This document shows positions 34,575 through 44,550 of a stretch of DNA of 64,000 nucleotides, one piece after another; position 1 is the first letter of the stretch; every line of letters begins with the position of its first letter. A program made the position numbers and the translations under genes. This DNA is from Pseudoalteromonas sp. FUC4. GTDB taxonomy: Bacteria; Pseudomonadota; Gammaproteobacteria; Enterobacterales; Alteromonadaceae. The notes under the pieces are model-generated. The model was given only the letters and a program-made list of their open reading frames with translations, ran no database searches and had not been told where the DNA came from. The stretch covers positions 197,987-261,986 of the forward strand of contig NZ_SEUI01000004.1 in assembly GCF_008370255.1 (NCBI RefSeq), written 5' to 3'.

Positions 34575-37469
34575 TTAGTGTGAAACCACTATTAATCGAA
34601 TTGCATCAAGTTGTAACTGCGTTTTTTCAATATACGTAGTTAGGTCGTTGCGTTGCTTATCGTAGAAGGTAATTTCTTCTTGGCGAATATTCGGATTAAT
34701 TTGCTTAAGGGCAACAAGTCGCTCTTGCTCTTCACTGAGTGACGTTTGCATTTTAGCAAGTGACGCTGCGCGAATAACTTCAAGTTTTTCTTGTGCCATA
34801 TCTTTAGCGGTAGTGATCATCGGGTGAACAGCGCTTTGCAATGCACCGGCAAGCTTACTTGCTGTTTGGCGGCCAACGGCAGATAACTGCTGATTAAAGC
34901 CTTCAAATGCCACGTTTTCACCTAGGTTATTACCTGCTTTATCTAGCAATATACGAATTGGTGTAGGCGGTAAAAAGCGACCAACTTGTAGTACTTTTGG
35001 TGCCATTGCTTCTGCAACAAAAATAAGCTCAACAAAAAAAGTACCTGGTGGTAGTTTTTTGTTTTTAAGTAAAGCCACCGATGCGCTACCAAAGTCGTCG
35101 TCACAAATCATATCCATGGTGCCTTGCACCATAGGGTGATCCCAGCTGATAAAGTGTACGTCTTCTTGCGAAAGTGCCGTGTCGCGATCAAAGGTAACCG
35201 TCATGCCATCTTCTTTAAGCGATGGGAATGATGGGTTTAACATATGTTCAGTTGGTTTTAAGATAATGGTATTTTCACCTTTATCTTCTTGGCTTACACC
35301 AAATGTGTCGAACACGTTGATCATGTAGCTTGGTAATTCAAACTGGTTATCAAGTTTTTCTATTTCAGTCACAAGCGAATCTGCAGCACCTTGACCCGAT
35401 GAATGTAGCTCTAGTAAACGATCTCGTCCACTTTCCATTTTTTTACGCAGTACTGCATTTTGTTGTGCTACTTGCTCAAGTAATGGATCGAGTTCGTCTT
35501 CATCGCAGTTATGCGCAGAAATATATTCAAGTAGGTCATCACGGAACTCTTTATAAAGCATTTGCCCCGTTGTTGATGTAGATTCGAATGCATCTAGACC
35601 TTCGTTATACCAACGTAGCAGTACTTCTTGAGCGGTGTTTTCAAAATATGGCACGTGTATGTTCACATCTTGCGTTTGGCCTATACGGTCTAATCGACCA
35701 ATACGTTGCTCTAGTAAATCTGGGTTCAGTGGTAAATCAAACAACACTAAGTGATGCGAGAACTGGAAGTTACGACCTTCTGAGCCTATTTCTGAACACA
35801 GTAATATTTGTGCATTATCGTACTCGTCTGCAAAAAATGCAGCAGCGCGGTCACGCTCAATAATCGACATACCTTCGTGGAATACTGACGCTTTAATTGC
35901 TTCGCGTTCACGCAGTATTTGCTCAAGGCTGATAGCTGTTTCAGCTTTAGCGCAGATAAGCAGTACTTTTTCACGCTTAAGTGTTTTAAGGGTGTCGATT
36001 AACCAATCTACACGTGGATCGAATAAGCCCCAGCTTGCGCTTTCGCCTTCAAATTCTTGAAATATTTTTTCAGGAAAAAGTGCACGGTGTGCACTTAGTT
36101 CAGGGTTTTGAATGCCGCCCATATTACCAAGAACCGACATAGCCGTTTTATACTGCTTTGGTAATGCCATTGGGTAGGCGTGTAATTTACGACTTGGGTA
36201 GCCATCAATGCCGCTGCGGCTGTTTCGAAATAATATACGACCCGTGCCGTGGCGATCGAGTAGCATGTTAAGTATTTCTTTACGTGCTGGTAAATCACCT
36301 TGCTGTACTTTTTCAAGAATATCAGTAATATCGGTTTCTTTTAATAGCTCAATTAGCGTGGCTTTGGCTGCGTCGTCTAGCCCTTGCTCTTGCAGTAATT
36401 GATTTGCAGCTTGCGCTACATCTTTATAATTAGCTTCTTCTTCTTTAAACACGTCATAGTCGTAAAAACGATCCGGATCGAGTAATTGTAAACGCGCAAA
36501 GTGACTGCTGTGACCAAGTTGATCAGGCGTTGCTGTAAGCAAAATAAGGCCCGGAATATCTTGGCTAAGCTCTGCCATACGTTGATACTCTGAGCTTGGC
36601 TTGCCGTTATTGATACTTAGATGATGTGCTTCATCTATTACTAAAAGATCCCAATCAGCAAGCGTTGCTTGTTCAAACCAACGTTTTTTCTTGGTTAAAA
36701 ACTCAAGGCTGGTAAGTACTAGTTGCTCAGTATCAAACACGTTTGGTGAGTCGGCAAACGCTTCGTCGCAGCGCTCTTCATCAAAAATAGAAAAACGTAA
36801 GTTAAAGCGGCGTAGCATTTCTACTAACCATTGGTGCTGTAGATTTTCTGGCACAACAATGAGTACGCGACTTGCACGGCCACTAATAATTTGTTGATGT
36901 AGTATCATGCCCGCTTCAATTGTTTTACCAAGGCCTACTTCATCTGATAAAAGTACGCGTGGGGCAAAACGTTTACCCACTTCTTGGGCAATATAAAGCT
37001 GGTGCGGAATAAGATTAGCACGTTGACCAATTAAGCCTTTAATAGGCGATTGTTCACGTTCAAATTTATGTAGCCACGTTTGGTAGCGAAGTGTGTAGCG
37101 ATCAAAACGATCTACTTGGCCTGCAAATAAACGATCTTGTGGTTTATTAAACTTAATAAAATGATCTAAAAAGGTTTCTTTAAGTTTAGCTGTTTCGCCA
37201 TTATCAACACGGGTGCCGTGATAACAAAGTAACTCGCCTTGTACTTCAATAGACTCTACTTCTAATTCCCATTCTTCAACGCTTTTGATCACATCGCCAG
37301 GATTAAATGCCACACGGGTAACAGGTGCTTCTGCACTAGAATAAACACGGTTTTCACCACTGGCAGGAAATAATATGCTGACCTGACGGCCTTCAATGGC
37401 AACAACGGTGCCTAATCCTAAATCTGACTCTGTATCACTGATCCAACGCTGACCTAAGGAAAAATTCAT
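34575..37469 (-). CDS. rapA: RNA polymerase-associated ATPase RapA (HepA)
   Basis: A 964-residue Swi2/Snf2-family ATPase that binds RNA polymerase and helps recycle it. The N-terminal part holds tandem Tudor-like domains (MNFSLGQRWISDTESDLGLGTVVAIEGRQVSILFPA). The helicase core has LSDEVGLGKTIEAG (motif I, about residues 175-188), LVIDEAHHL (DEAH, about 279), LTATPDQLG, and GSEGRNFQFSHHLVLFDLP then QRIGRLDRIGQ (motifs V-VI). The C-terminal RapA-specific domain follows. Length is very close to E. coli RapA (968). Confidence 0.97.
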   Translation of the reverse strand: MNFSLGQRWISDTESDLGLGTVVAIEGRQVSILFPASGENRVYSSAEAPVTRVAFNPGDVIKSVEEWELEVESIEVQGELLCYHGTRVDNGETAKLKETFLDHFIKFNKPQDRLFAGQVDRFDRYTLRYQTWLHKFEREQSPIKGLIGQRANLIPHQLYIAQEVGKRFAPRVLLSDEVGLGKTIEAGMILHQQIISGRASRVLIVVPENLQHQWLVEMLRRFNLRFSIFDEERCDEAFADSPNVFDTEQLVLTSLEFLTKKKRWFEQATLADWDLLVIDEAHHLSINNGKPSSEYQRMAELSQDIPGLILLTATPDQLGHSSHFARLQLLDPDRFYDYDVFKEEEANYKDVAQAANQLLQEQGLDDAAKATLIELLKETDITDILEKVQQGDLPARKEILNMLLDRHGTGRILFRNSRSGIDGYPSRKLHAYPMALPKQYKTAMSVLGNMGGIQNPELSAHRALFPEKIFQEFEGESASWGLFDPRVDWLIDTLKTLKREKVLLICAKAETAISLEQILREREAIKASVFHEGMSIIERDRAAAFFADEYDNAQILLCSEIGSEGRNFQFSHHLVLFDLPLNPDLLEQRIGRLDRIGQTQDVNIHVPYFENTAQEVLLRWYNEGLDAFESTSTTGQMLYKEFRDDLLEYISAHNCDEDELDPLLEQVAQQNAVLRKKMESGRDRLLELHSSGQGAADSLVTEIEKLDNQFELPSYMINVFDTFGVSQEDKGENTIILKPTEHMLNPSFPSLKEDGMTVTFDRDTALSQEDVHFISWDHPMVQGTMDMICDDDFGSASVALLKNKKLPPGTFFVELIFVAEAMAPKVLQVGRFLPPTPIRILLDKAGNNLGENVAFEGFNQQLSAVGRQTASKLAGALQSAVHPMITTAKDMAQEKLEVIRAASLAKMQTSLSEEQERLVALKQINPNIRQEEITFYDKQRNDLTTYIEKTQLQLDAIRLIVVSH

Positions 37470-37775
37470 GTATGTCTCGTCTATGATGAAAAAGGCGGCT
37501 ATGTTACCTGTAAGCTAACACCACTGCAAGGCGCTATTTGGCTCACTTTTAATTAATTTTGTAAGTGTTAATTATTACTATTAAAACAACTTATATGTGG
37601 CTCTTTTTTTAAGTAAATAAAAACTAATTACAGTTTGTAATAAAACGGACTTTTATGACAAATAGACTAAACTTACATTATGCCTTGGCAATTAAGTATT
37701 GCAGGTTTAAGTTTTGCCCGTTTTACTTAGTTATTTTGGTATAGCATAAAAATCATAAAGCGTAAGGAAAGTGCT
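37470..37775. other. Divergent intergenic region between rapA and phoH-like gene
   Basis: This 306-base AT-rich gap separates divergent genes and must contain both promoters. I see no ORF, hairpin terminator or recognisable operator. AAGGAAAGTGCT precedes the phoH-like start. Confidence 0.5.
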
Positions 37776-39173
37776 ATGGAAAAAGCTTCGAACCTTGAAA
37801 GTAAAATGTATGTGCTAGATACCAACGTACTACTTCACGAACCACTCGCTTATTTGTCTTTTCAAGAGCATGACGTTGTTATCCCAATGACGGTGCTTGA
37901 AGAACTTGACCACATAAAAGACAGAAAACACGATGTAAGCCGTGATGCGCGGGTCGCTATTCGTGGTCTAGATGAAGTACTTAAAAATGCAACGCCTGAA
38001 CAAATGCTACAAGGCGTGGCGCTGCCGAGTAACAAAAAGGCAAAAGCGAGCTCTGCAGGTACCCTCATTATTGTAAACGATCATTTATTTGCCGACTCTA
38101 TTTCTGGTCTGCCGGGTAACGAAAACGACCATCGTATTATCAATTGCGCTGTGTATTTACAAAAGCAGCACAGCGATTCAAAAGTAATACTTGTAACAAA
38201 AGACATAAACATGCGTTTAAAAGCCAAAGGCGCAGGGCTTAAATATGTTGAGGATTACCGCACCGACCAACTTATTGACGATATAAGCTTACTCACTAGT
38301 GGTTATAAAAAAATTGAAGGGGATTTTTGGGACCATGTAGGGGAGTGTAATACGCAGCAACACGGACGTGATACGTTTCATGATGTGCCTAAAAACTTAA
38401 TACCTGATGTATTTTGTAATGAATATTTACTTGATGGAGGGGAGCAGTTTGCGGCGCGTGTTAAATGCTACGATAACGAGCACATAACACTAAAAGATAT
38501 TGGCGTTGAGCGCCTAATGCATCAACAAGCATGGGGCGTTAAGCCAAAAAATATTTATCAAGGAATGGCGTTTGATGCGCTGCTCGATACAAGTATAGAG
38601 CTTGTTATTTTAACTGGCCCAGCAGGGTGCGGTAAGACTTTATTAGCGCTTGCCAGTGCGCTTGAAATGGTAATCGAGAAAGGTATTTACGATAAAGTAA
38701 TCGTCACCCGTAATACGCCAGAAATAGCAGAGTCTATCGGCTTTTTACCAGGCACGGAAGAAGAGAAAATGGCGCCTTGGCTTGCAGCCATTACCGATAC
38801 GCTAGAGGTACTCCATAAAGGTGACGAAAACCCGATATCGAGCCGAAACTACATAATGGAGAAGGCGAATGTACAGTTTAAGTCGGTTAACTTTATGCGT
38901 GGGCGTAGTATTCAAAATGCAGTGGTCATTTTAGACGAGAGCCAAAATTTAACGGCTTCTCAGCTAAAAACTATTATTACCCGCTGCGGCGAAGGTACTA
39001 AATTAATTTGTACGGGTAACTTGGCGCAAATAGATAGTAACTATTTAACACCAGTAACATCGGGCTTAACGTACATAGTAGAGCGCTTTAAAAACTTTGA
39101 AGGCAGCGCAACTATAAACCTCAACGGTGTTGTACGTAGTCGCTTAGCGTCATTTGCAGAAGAGAATTTATAA
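37776..39173 (+). CDS. PIN domain-PhoH-like ATPase
   Basis: A 465-residue cytoplasmic protein with an N-terminal PIN ribonuclease-like domain (about residues 10-160, YVLDTNVLLHEP, TVLEELDHIK, VTKDINMRLKAKG, which supply its acidic metal ligands) and a C-terminal PhoH/Zeta-like P-loop domain. Walker A is LTGPAGCGKTLLAL (about residue 277) and Walker B is AVVILDESQNLT. This matches the PhoH2/YlaK two-domain type, known in other bacteria as an RNA helicase-nuclease. It does not appear with an upstream PhoAT-like antitoxin. A perfect hairpin follows its stop. Confidence 0.92.
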   Translation: MEKASNLESKMYVLDTNVLLHEPLAYLSFQEHDVVIPMTVLEELDHIKDRKHDVSRDARVAIRGLDEVLKNATPEQMLQGVALPSNKKAKASSAGTLIIVNDHLFADSISGLPGNENDHRIINCAVYLQKQHSDSKVILVTKDINMRLKAKGAGLKYVEDYRTDQLIDDISLLTSGYKKIEGDFWDHVGECNTQQHGRDTFHDVPKNLIPDVFCNEYLLDGGEQFAARVKCYDNEHITLKDIGVERLMHQQAWGVKPKNIYQGMAFDALLDTSIELVILTGPAGCGKTLLALASALEMVIEKGIYDKVIVTRNTPEIAESIGFLPGTEEEKMAPWLAAITDTLEVLHKGDENPISSRNYIMEKANVQFKSVNFMRGRSIQNAVVILDESQNLTASQLKTIITRCGEGTKLICTGNLAQIDSNYLTPVTSGLTYIVERFKNFEGSATINLNGVVRSRLASFAEENL

Positions 39174-39188
39174 CTTGCGCTTAACAAA

Positions 39189-39224
39189 TTGGCTCGATAG
39201 TCTATCGATTGATTTTCGAGCCAA
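39189..39224 (+). terminator. Hairpin between the PhoH-like gene and the hybrid kinase
   Basis: TTGGCTCGA / TCGAGCCAA is a perfect nine-base inverted repeat with an 18-base loop. It has no T tract, so it may be a terminator of weak strength or an mRNA structure near the kinase start, because the first ATG of the kinase frame lies right after the stem. Confidence 0.5.
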
Positions 39225-42200
39225 ATGGCAGGCAGTATATTGAATTTTTTACCTCTGAAGCATTATTATCGTTCATTATTTATTGCGCTGTTAGTGCCAT
39301 TGATTGCTGCTTTTTTACTGTGTTTACACTTATATAATATAAAGCTTGAACGTGCAGTTGAAAAACGTGAAGCCGATTTTACGAATGTTTCAGCGCAGGT
39401 TACTCACGGGATGGAATCGGTGAGTAATTTACTTACCACAATGTTTAGCTTGTACGAGCAAACGACTTATCCAAAAATAAACCAAGATTTGCTCGAAGGC
39501 ATAAATCAGTATGATGGTTACTATTATCGTCATTTTATTGATCAAAGTACTGAAATTGTAGGTAAAGGTGAGTTTGCGTTATCTGCTAAGGCATTAATGC
39601 AGTGGCAAAAGGCTATTACATTAGGGCCTTCGTTTAATACAACGCTTGCGTTAATGCAGTCGTTATCTGCTGTAGCGTATGTTGATGATAATGGTTTTGC
39701 TTATGTAAGTAGGCGCAATAAAAGCCAAAGTTTAATGCTTACTGAAATTCTAAATGGAAAATTTAAGCCAAAATTTTCGCAAAACAAACTTACTTCAAGT
39801 CCTATTGTTAAAGTTAATGACAAATCATATTTTGCTATTGGTCGACAACGAAGCACTGGCTCAGCCGATTACATTATTTTAATTTATGATGTTCAGGCAA
39901 TTTCTGGGTGGTTAAAAAAGGTCTCACCGAGTAGTGGTGAATACGTTTTTATGAACCAATCACATCAAATTATCGCCAGCTCTAAACAGTTAATAGAGCA
40001 AGCGACAGCGTTAAAAAATTATTGGCCAGACTTGGCCGAGCATCAGAGTCAAAAAACTGTGTTAACTAGTGATAGTAATTACTTTATGCAGCCTATGGGT
40101 GAGTTACCCATTCATGCAGCATTTTACGAGCACAAACCTCAATTAATAAGCTCAATTAAGTATGAGATATTACTAGAGTTTACATTTTTAACGCTATTTT
40201 TAAGCATTATGTTTGGCGTGTTTTTTTGGTTAAGTCAGCGCATTTTTATAAAACCAATGACTCACTTGATGTCCTATCTTGAGAATAACGGTACACAACC
40301 CCAAGAGCAGCTAAACTACAAAGTACCGTTGAGCTGGCAGCCTTGGTTTTCTAAAGTTAAACGCGTATTTAATAAAAACAAAGAATTGGTTGATTCGTTA
40401 CAAAGTGCGAATAAGGCGCTGGATAACCAAGTTCAGCTGCAATCAGAAAAACTAAGCCGCAGCTACGAAGCCAAAGAGCGCCACCTAGCTTTGCTCAACA
40501 CGATGCTAAACAGTGTGCCTGATCTTATTTATTTTAAAAATATTGATGGATCATTTTTAGGATGCAATAAAGCATTTGAAGCATACATTGGTAAAGATCA
40601 AACTGCGTTAGTCGGTAAATATGTAGATGATTTAGGCGACAACGATCAGCAAATAAATACGCTTGAAAAACAAGTATTACAAAATAGAAATAGTGTTGAA
40701 CAGCGAATAGAAACCGATACGAAATCGTATCAACTTACTATTGCCCCTTTTTACAATGAGCACCAACACCTGTTGGGAACTATGGGGATTGGCCGTGATA
40801 TTACCGAGCAACAGCAAACATTACTGGCTTTAAAAGCGTCAGAATCTAAATTTAGAAGTGCGATTGAATTTGCAGCTAATTGTGTGGTTTTACTTTCGTT
40901 AGAGCACACCATATTACAAGTAAATAAAGCAGCAAGAAAGCAGTTTTCTGAACATCCAGTACTTGTGGGGGAGCAGTTAAAAGCACTATTTGATGATTCT
41001 CAATGGCAGCAAGTAAAAAGTACTTTAGCGCAATTACTAGATGATAAAAAACGCGTGTACCACTTAACTTTATCGCAAGGGCGGCTAGCAAGCTGGTTGC
41101 AACTGAGTGTATCGCTTGTATGGGATGAAAACCGCGATCCAGCCTATTATGTTATTCACATTCAGGATGTGAGTGCGCTAACTAAATCAAAACTAGATGC
41201 TGAGCGGGCAACTCTAGCTAAAAGCCGCTTTATAGCCAATTTAAGCCATGAAATACGCACCCCGCTTAACGCAGTTTTAGGGTTGCTTGATATGCTAATT
41301 GAGCAAGGGTTAACTCAAAAGCAATTACAGCAAACTGACCAAGCAAAACATGCTGCACAAAGCTTATTACTAATGCTCAATAGAATGCTTGATTTTGCAC
41401 GTATAGAAAGTTCGCAAACTGATTTAAAACAAGCATCTTTTAGTATGGTTGAGCTGGTGGATATCTGCGAAAGTCTAACGGCTCCATTGTGCGAAGGAAA
41501 AGGTATTGAATTTGTTATTGATATCGACCCTTTAATAGCGCCTGATTTGATATGCGATAGTATTCGTTTACAGCAAATATTAGGTAACTTATTAACTAAT
41601 GCTGTTAAGTTTACAAAAACAGGTTCCATTACTTTAAAAATGGAACTCATTAAAAGCGATAGCCTAGAGCAACAGCATATTTGCTTTAAAGTAATTGATA
41701 CCGGTATGGGTATAGATGAAGCCGATCAGAGGCGTTTATTTGACGCCTTTACGCAAGGTGATGAATCTTCAACACGCATACATCAAGGTGTTGGACTCGG
41801 TTTAGCGATTGTTAAACATGCCGTGTCGTTAATGGGTGGGGAGATTGCTTTAAAGAGTAAAAAAGGCCAAGGTTGTGAGTTTTATTTCAGCATTAGTTTT
41901 TTAGTTGATACGGGTAAAAACACGATGTTACCGACTAACACTTTGGCTATTTTATCTGAGCAAAGCAAAGAGCTTAAACAAATAACAAATGCATATAAAG
42001 AATTTGCTAATATTAATTTAGATGAAGTACTAAAATACCCAATTAAACTCTCCAATGTTCAGCAGATAATAATAGATGCTGCTGACCTACCAGCACTGTT
42101 AAATATTGAAGCGATTAATGATTCGTTGTCAGCTAAAGAAACATCGGTGATTATCATTAATCATCAGCACACGCTTAATTTACCAACGAGTGAGCATCTA

Positions 42201-43034
42201 GCAGCGCATCACGTTAAAGCATCGGCGTTAGGGCAAAGGTTATTTAGTTTGAACACGGTGCAAAAGCCAAAAGTCGATACCTGTACTCCAATACATAATA
42301 TAACTGAAATTAAAGCTGATATATCGGGTCTACTTGTATTAGCAATTGATGATAATCAGCTTAATTTAGAAATAATTAGTAGTGTATTACGCCAAGCAAA
42401 CGTAAGTGTTGTTACGGCTTTAAGCGCATCGATTGGCATGGAATTACTACACGTTTTAAAGCCAGATTTAATATTGATGGATGTGCAAATGCCTCAAATA
42501 GATGGCTGCCAAGCTACGGCTTTAATTCGTCAACAGTTTGACGCAAAACAACTACCTATTTTTGCATTAACGGCCCATTGTGAACCTGCGGATATTGAGC
42601 GTTCTTTAAAGTGTGGTATGAATAAACATTTAACCAAGCCAGTAGTTGCTAAGGTGCTTATTGACGCAATTGCCGATTTAAACTTGGTTAAACCAAGCTT
42701 TTTCGAAAAATCATTCGCTTTAACTCAATTTAGTATGGATGAAAAACTGCTCAATACTATGATTGATAAGTTTGCTAGCTTGTGTGAAACACAATTATCT
42801 CAAATTGAAGAAACAACCAATAAAGATGATTTGGTACGCTTAGTGCATAGTATAAAAGGTGTTGCAGGTAATTTAGGTTTTATACGACTATCACACTGTG
42901 CTTTATTATGTGAAAGAGAGATTAAAACAACTAACAAGCCTATTGAAATAACACTCAAAGAGCTTATTATGCAGTTAGAACAGGTAATTGTTTTTATTAA
43001 AGGGTTAGGGGTTAGGGATGTCGAAAAGAGCTAA
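39225..43034 (+). CDS. Hybrid sensor histidine kinase (PAS-HisKA-HATPase-REC-HPt)
   Basis: A 1269-residue tripartite kinase: TM1 (about residues 15-35), periplasmic sensor (about 40-310), TM2 (about 316-338), two PAS-like regions (about 420-540 and 545-660), HisKA with phospho-acceptor His675 in FIANLSHEIRTP, HATPase (LLTNAVKFTKTG and GLGLAIVKHAV), a receiver with Asp1086 in LILMDVQMPQIDG, and HPt with His1208 in LVHSIKG. All phosphorelay residues are present, giving a BarA/ArcB-like multi-step relay. The ATG at 39225 sits directly after a hairpin. A TTG at 39240 with CAGG seven bases upstream may be the true start. Its end overlaps the receiver-GGDEF gene by 17 bases, the likely partner. Confidence 0.92.
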   Translation: MAGSILNFLPLKHYYRSLFIALLVPLIAAFLLCLHLYNIKLERAVEKREADFTNVSAQVTHGMESVSNLLTTMFSLYEQTTYPKINQDLLEGINQYDGYYYRHFIDQSTEIVGKGEFALSAKALMQWQKAITLGPSFNTTLALMQSLSAVAYVDDNGFAYVSRRNKSQSLMLTEILNGKFKPKFSQNKLTSSPIVKVNDKSYFAIGRQRSTGSADYIILIYDVQAISGWLKKVSPSSGEYVFMNQSHQIIASSKQLIEQATALKNYWPDLAEHQSQKTVLTSDSNYFMQPMGELPIHAAFYEHKPQLISSIKYEILLEFTFLTLFLSIMFGVFFWLSQRIFIKPMTHLMSYLENNGTQPQEQLNYKVPLSWQPWFSKVKRVFNKNKELVDSLQSANKALDNQVQLQSEKLSRSYEAKERHLALLNTMLNSVPDLIYFKNIDGSFLGCNKAFEAYIGKDQTALVGKYVDDLGDNDQQINTLEKQVLQNRNSVEQRIETDTKSYQLTIAPFYNEHQHLLGTMGIGRDITEQQQTLLALKASESKFRSAIEFAANCVVLLSLEHTILQVNKAARKQFSEHPVLVGEQLKALFDDSQWQQVKSTLAQLLDDKKRVYHLTLSQGRLASWLQLSVSLVWDENRDPAYYVIHIQDVSALTKSKLDAERATLAKSRFIANLSHEIRTPLNAVLGLLDMLIEQGLTQKQLQQTDQAKHAAQSLLLMLNRMLDFARIESSQTDLKQASFSMVELVDICESLTAPLCEGKGIEFVIDIDPLIAPDLICDSIRLQQILGNLLTNAVKFTKTGSITLKMELIKSDSLEQQHICFKVIDTGMGIDEADQRRLFDAFTQGDESSTRIHQGVGLGLAIVKHAVSLMGGEIALKSKKGQGCEFYFSISFLVDTGKNTMLPTNTLAILSEQSKELKQITNAYKEFANINLDEVLKYPIKLSNVQQIIIDAADLPALLNIEAINDSLSAKETSVIIINHQHTLNLPTSEHLAAHHVKASALGQRLFSLNTVQKPKVDTCTPIHNITEIKADISGLLVLAIDDNQLNLEIISSVLRQANVSVVTALSASIGMELLHVLKPDLILMDVQMPQIDGCQATALIRQQFDAKQLPIFALTAHCEPADIERSLKCGMNKHLTKPVVAKVLIDAIADLNLVKPSFFEKSFALTQFSMDEKLLNTMIDKFASLCETQLSQIEETTNKDDLVRLVHSIKGVAGNLGFIRLSHCALLCEREIKTTNKPIEITLKELIMQLEQVIVFIKGLGVRDVEKS

Positions 43035-43917
43035 AGTACTTATTGTAGATGATGATCCAATCAATAGATTAGTACTTGAAAAAACACTTAAAGGAGAACA
43101 CGACGTGTTCTTGGTTGAAAGTGGTGAAAAAGCACTTACCTTTGTAAAAACAGCGCAAGTTGATTTAATAATCCTTGATGTGATTATGCCCGGAATTGAC
43201 GGCTATCAAGTACTTGTAGAACTTAAAGAAAACCCGATAACTCAGTCTATTCCTATCATATTTATATCAGCCAATCGCAGCCATGACGATGAAGCAAAGG
43301 GTTTAGAGCTCGGTGCAATGGACTATATAACTAAGCCATTTAGTCCTTCTATCGTTCGCGTTAGGGTACGTAACCAATTACTTATAAAACAAAAAAATGA
43401 TTTGCTAGAAATGCTAGCTTCAATAGATGGCTTAACCGAAATTCCAAATAGACGCTATCTCGATGAAAATTTATCTCGAGAATGGCGCCGCAGTAAACGC
43501 AATGGCACACCGCTATCGGTTCTACTTATGGATATAGACCACTTTAAACGTTACAACGATTGCTACGGACACCGTGCAGGTGATGAATGTTTAAAGGATG
43601 TTGCGCAAGCACTCGCAGCACAATGTGAACGAGGTAGTGACTTTATTGCTCGTTATGGCGGCGAAGAATTTGCAGCTGTGCTACCTGGAATGGATAAGCA
43701 TGAAGCTATGGAGTTTGCTAACAAATTACGCAATGCTGTAAACGCTTTGAACATAGAACATAAAGCCTCATTAAATGCGGACCACATTACTATAAGTATA
43801 GGTATTGCTACAACTCAAATGGGCAGAGTGTATGCTGAACAGGCATTACTAGAAGAGGCCGATTTAGGCTTATATGCTGCCAAAGATGCAGGGCGGGATA
43901 GAATAGTCGCACGGTAA
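43018..43917 (+). CDS. Response regulator with GGDEF output (diguanylate cyclase)
   Basis: A 299-residue protein. A receiver domain (about 1-120) has acidic residues in VLIVDDDPIN, phospho-acceptor Asp in LIILDVIMPGIDG (about residue 54) and the conserved Thr/Lys in FISANRS and DYITKPFSP. A GGDEF domain (about 135-299) has RYGGEEF. The RGSD segment five residues before it is a canonical RxxD product-inhibition site. It would make c-di-GMP when phosphorylated. It overlaps the hybrid kinase by 17 bases, so the kinase HPt domain most likely phosphorylates it. A perfect terminator follows. Confidence 0.94.
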   Translation: MSKRAKVLIVDDDPINRLVLEKTLKGEHDVFLVESGEKALTFVKTAQVDLIILDVIMPGIDGYQVLVELKENPITQSIPIIFISANRSHDDEAKGLELGAMDYITKPFSPSIVRVRVRNQLLIKQKNDLLEMLASIDGLTEIPNRRYLDENLSREWRRSKRNGTPLSVLLMDIDHFKRYNDCYGHRAGDECLKDVAQALAAQCERGSDFIARYGGEEFAAVLPGMDKHEAMEFANKLRNAVNALNIEHKASLNADHITISIGIATTQMGRVYAEQALLEEADLGLYAAKDAGRDRIVAR

Positions 43918-43930
43918 AAATTTAATACAC

Positions 43931-43961
43931 AAAAACGCCAATATTTATATTGGCGTTTTTG
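43931..43961. terminator. Terminator after the receiver-GGDEF gene
   Basis: AAAAACGCCAATA / TATTGGCGTTTTT perfect thirteen-base stem with a four-base loop, 13 bases past the stop, between convergent genes and usable on both strands. Confidence 0.92.
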
Positions 43962-43982
43962 TATCAAACTGCCTTTTATTAG

Positions 43983-44363
43983 TTACTGCGTGATCATACC
44001 TAAAGCGGTCTCACCAATGCCCACTAACTTATCATTTTTAAATACAAGTGGCGTACATTCATCTTTTGTTGTTTTTGAATCTGAATGCTTGCTATGCGTT
44101 ACATAAAAAAGTACTTGGTATACATCGTCATCTTTTTTTAATAGCTCTGTAAAATTAGGCGTTTTTAATTGCGTTAAAACAGATTGGTAGCTGCTATCCA
44201 TTTTTAGCTCTGATATAACTTCACGATTATTTTTATGTCGTGCTTGCCAGCTTGATGAATTTTTCCCTGCCCAATGAGTCTCAGCTTCACCATCTGATAC
44301 GGCAATAACACAGCCTGTTAAAAATGGAGCGATTAAAGCGGCTGCTAAAAGTGATTTTTTCAT
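43983..44363 (-). CDS. DUF3192 lipoprotein
   Basis: A 126-residue lipoprotein. The signal peptide ends in lipobox FLTGC with the lipidated Cys near residue 18. The mature part contains NNREVISELKMDSSYQSVLTQLKTPNFTE and VLFYVTHSKHSDSKTTKDECTPLVFKNDKLVGIGE, matching DUF3192, a small SmpA/BamE-like domain (inference from the D-x-S-Y-x-x-V-x-x-x-LG-like turn). Its role is unknown. Confidence 0.82.
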   Translation of the reverse strand: MKKSLLAAALIAPFLTGCVIAVSDGEAETHWAGKNSSSWQARHKNNREVISELKMDSSYQSVLTQLKTPNFTELLKKDDDVYQVLFYVTHSKHSDSKTTKDECTPLVFKNDKLVGIGETALGMITQ

Positions 44364-44509
44364 TTTTATTTACCTTAATAATATTTTTAATTGGTTATTA
44401 ACAGTATTAAAGCAAAGAGTAGACCATACTGATAAGTTTTTATGAATCAGCTTGTTAAGTGAGTTAAGCTGTTTTTATGTAATAAAATATTAAATATATT
44501 AGTAAAAAC

Positions 44510-44550
44510 AGCCATTTTTTAGCTTATTTGATTACTACAATAAAATGGCT
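44510..44550 (-). terminator. Terminator-like hairpin after the 2-hydroxyacid dehydrogenase
   Basis: AGCCATTTT / AAAATGGCT inverted repeat with a 23-base loop overlaps the dehydrogenase stop and is followed on the minus strand by a T-rich run. The long loop lowers confidence. Confidence 0.5.

Noticed and set aside
35330..36402. Several 60-90 codon frames on the plus strand inside rapA
   Set aside because: They are antisense to a well-supported gene and their compositions are those of frame shadows.
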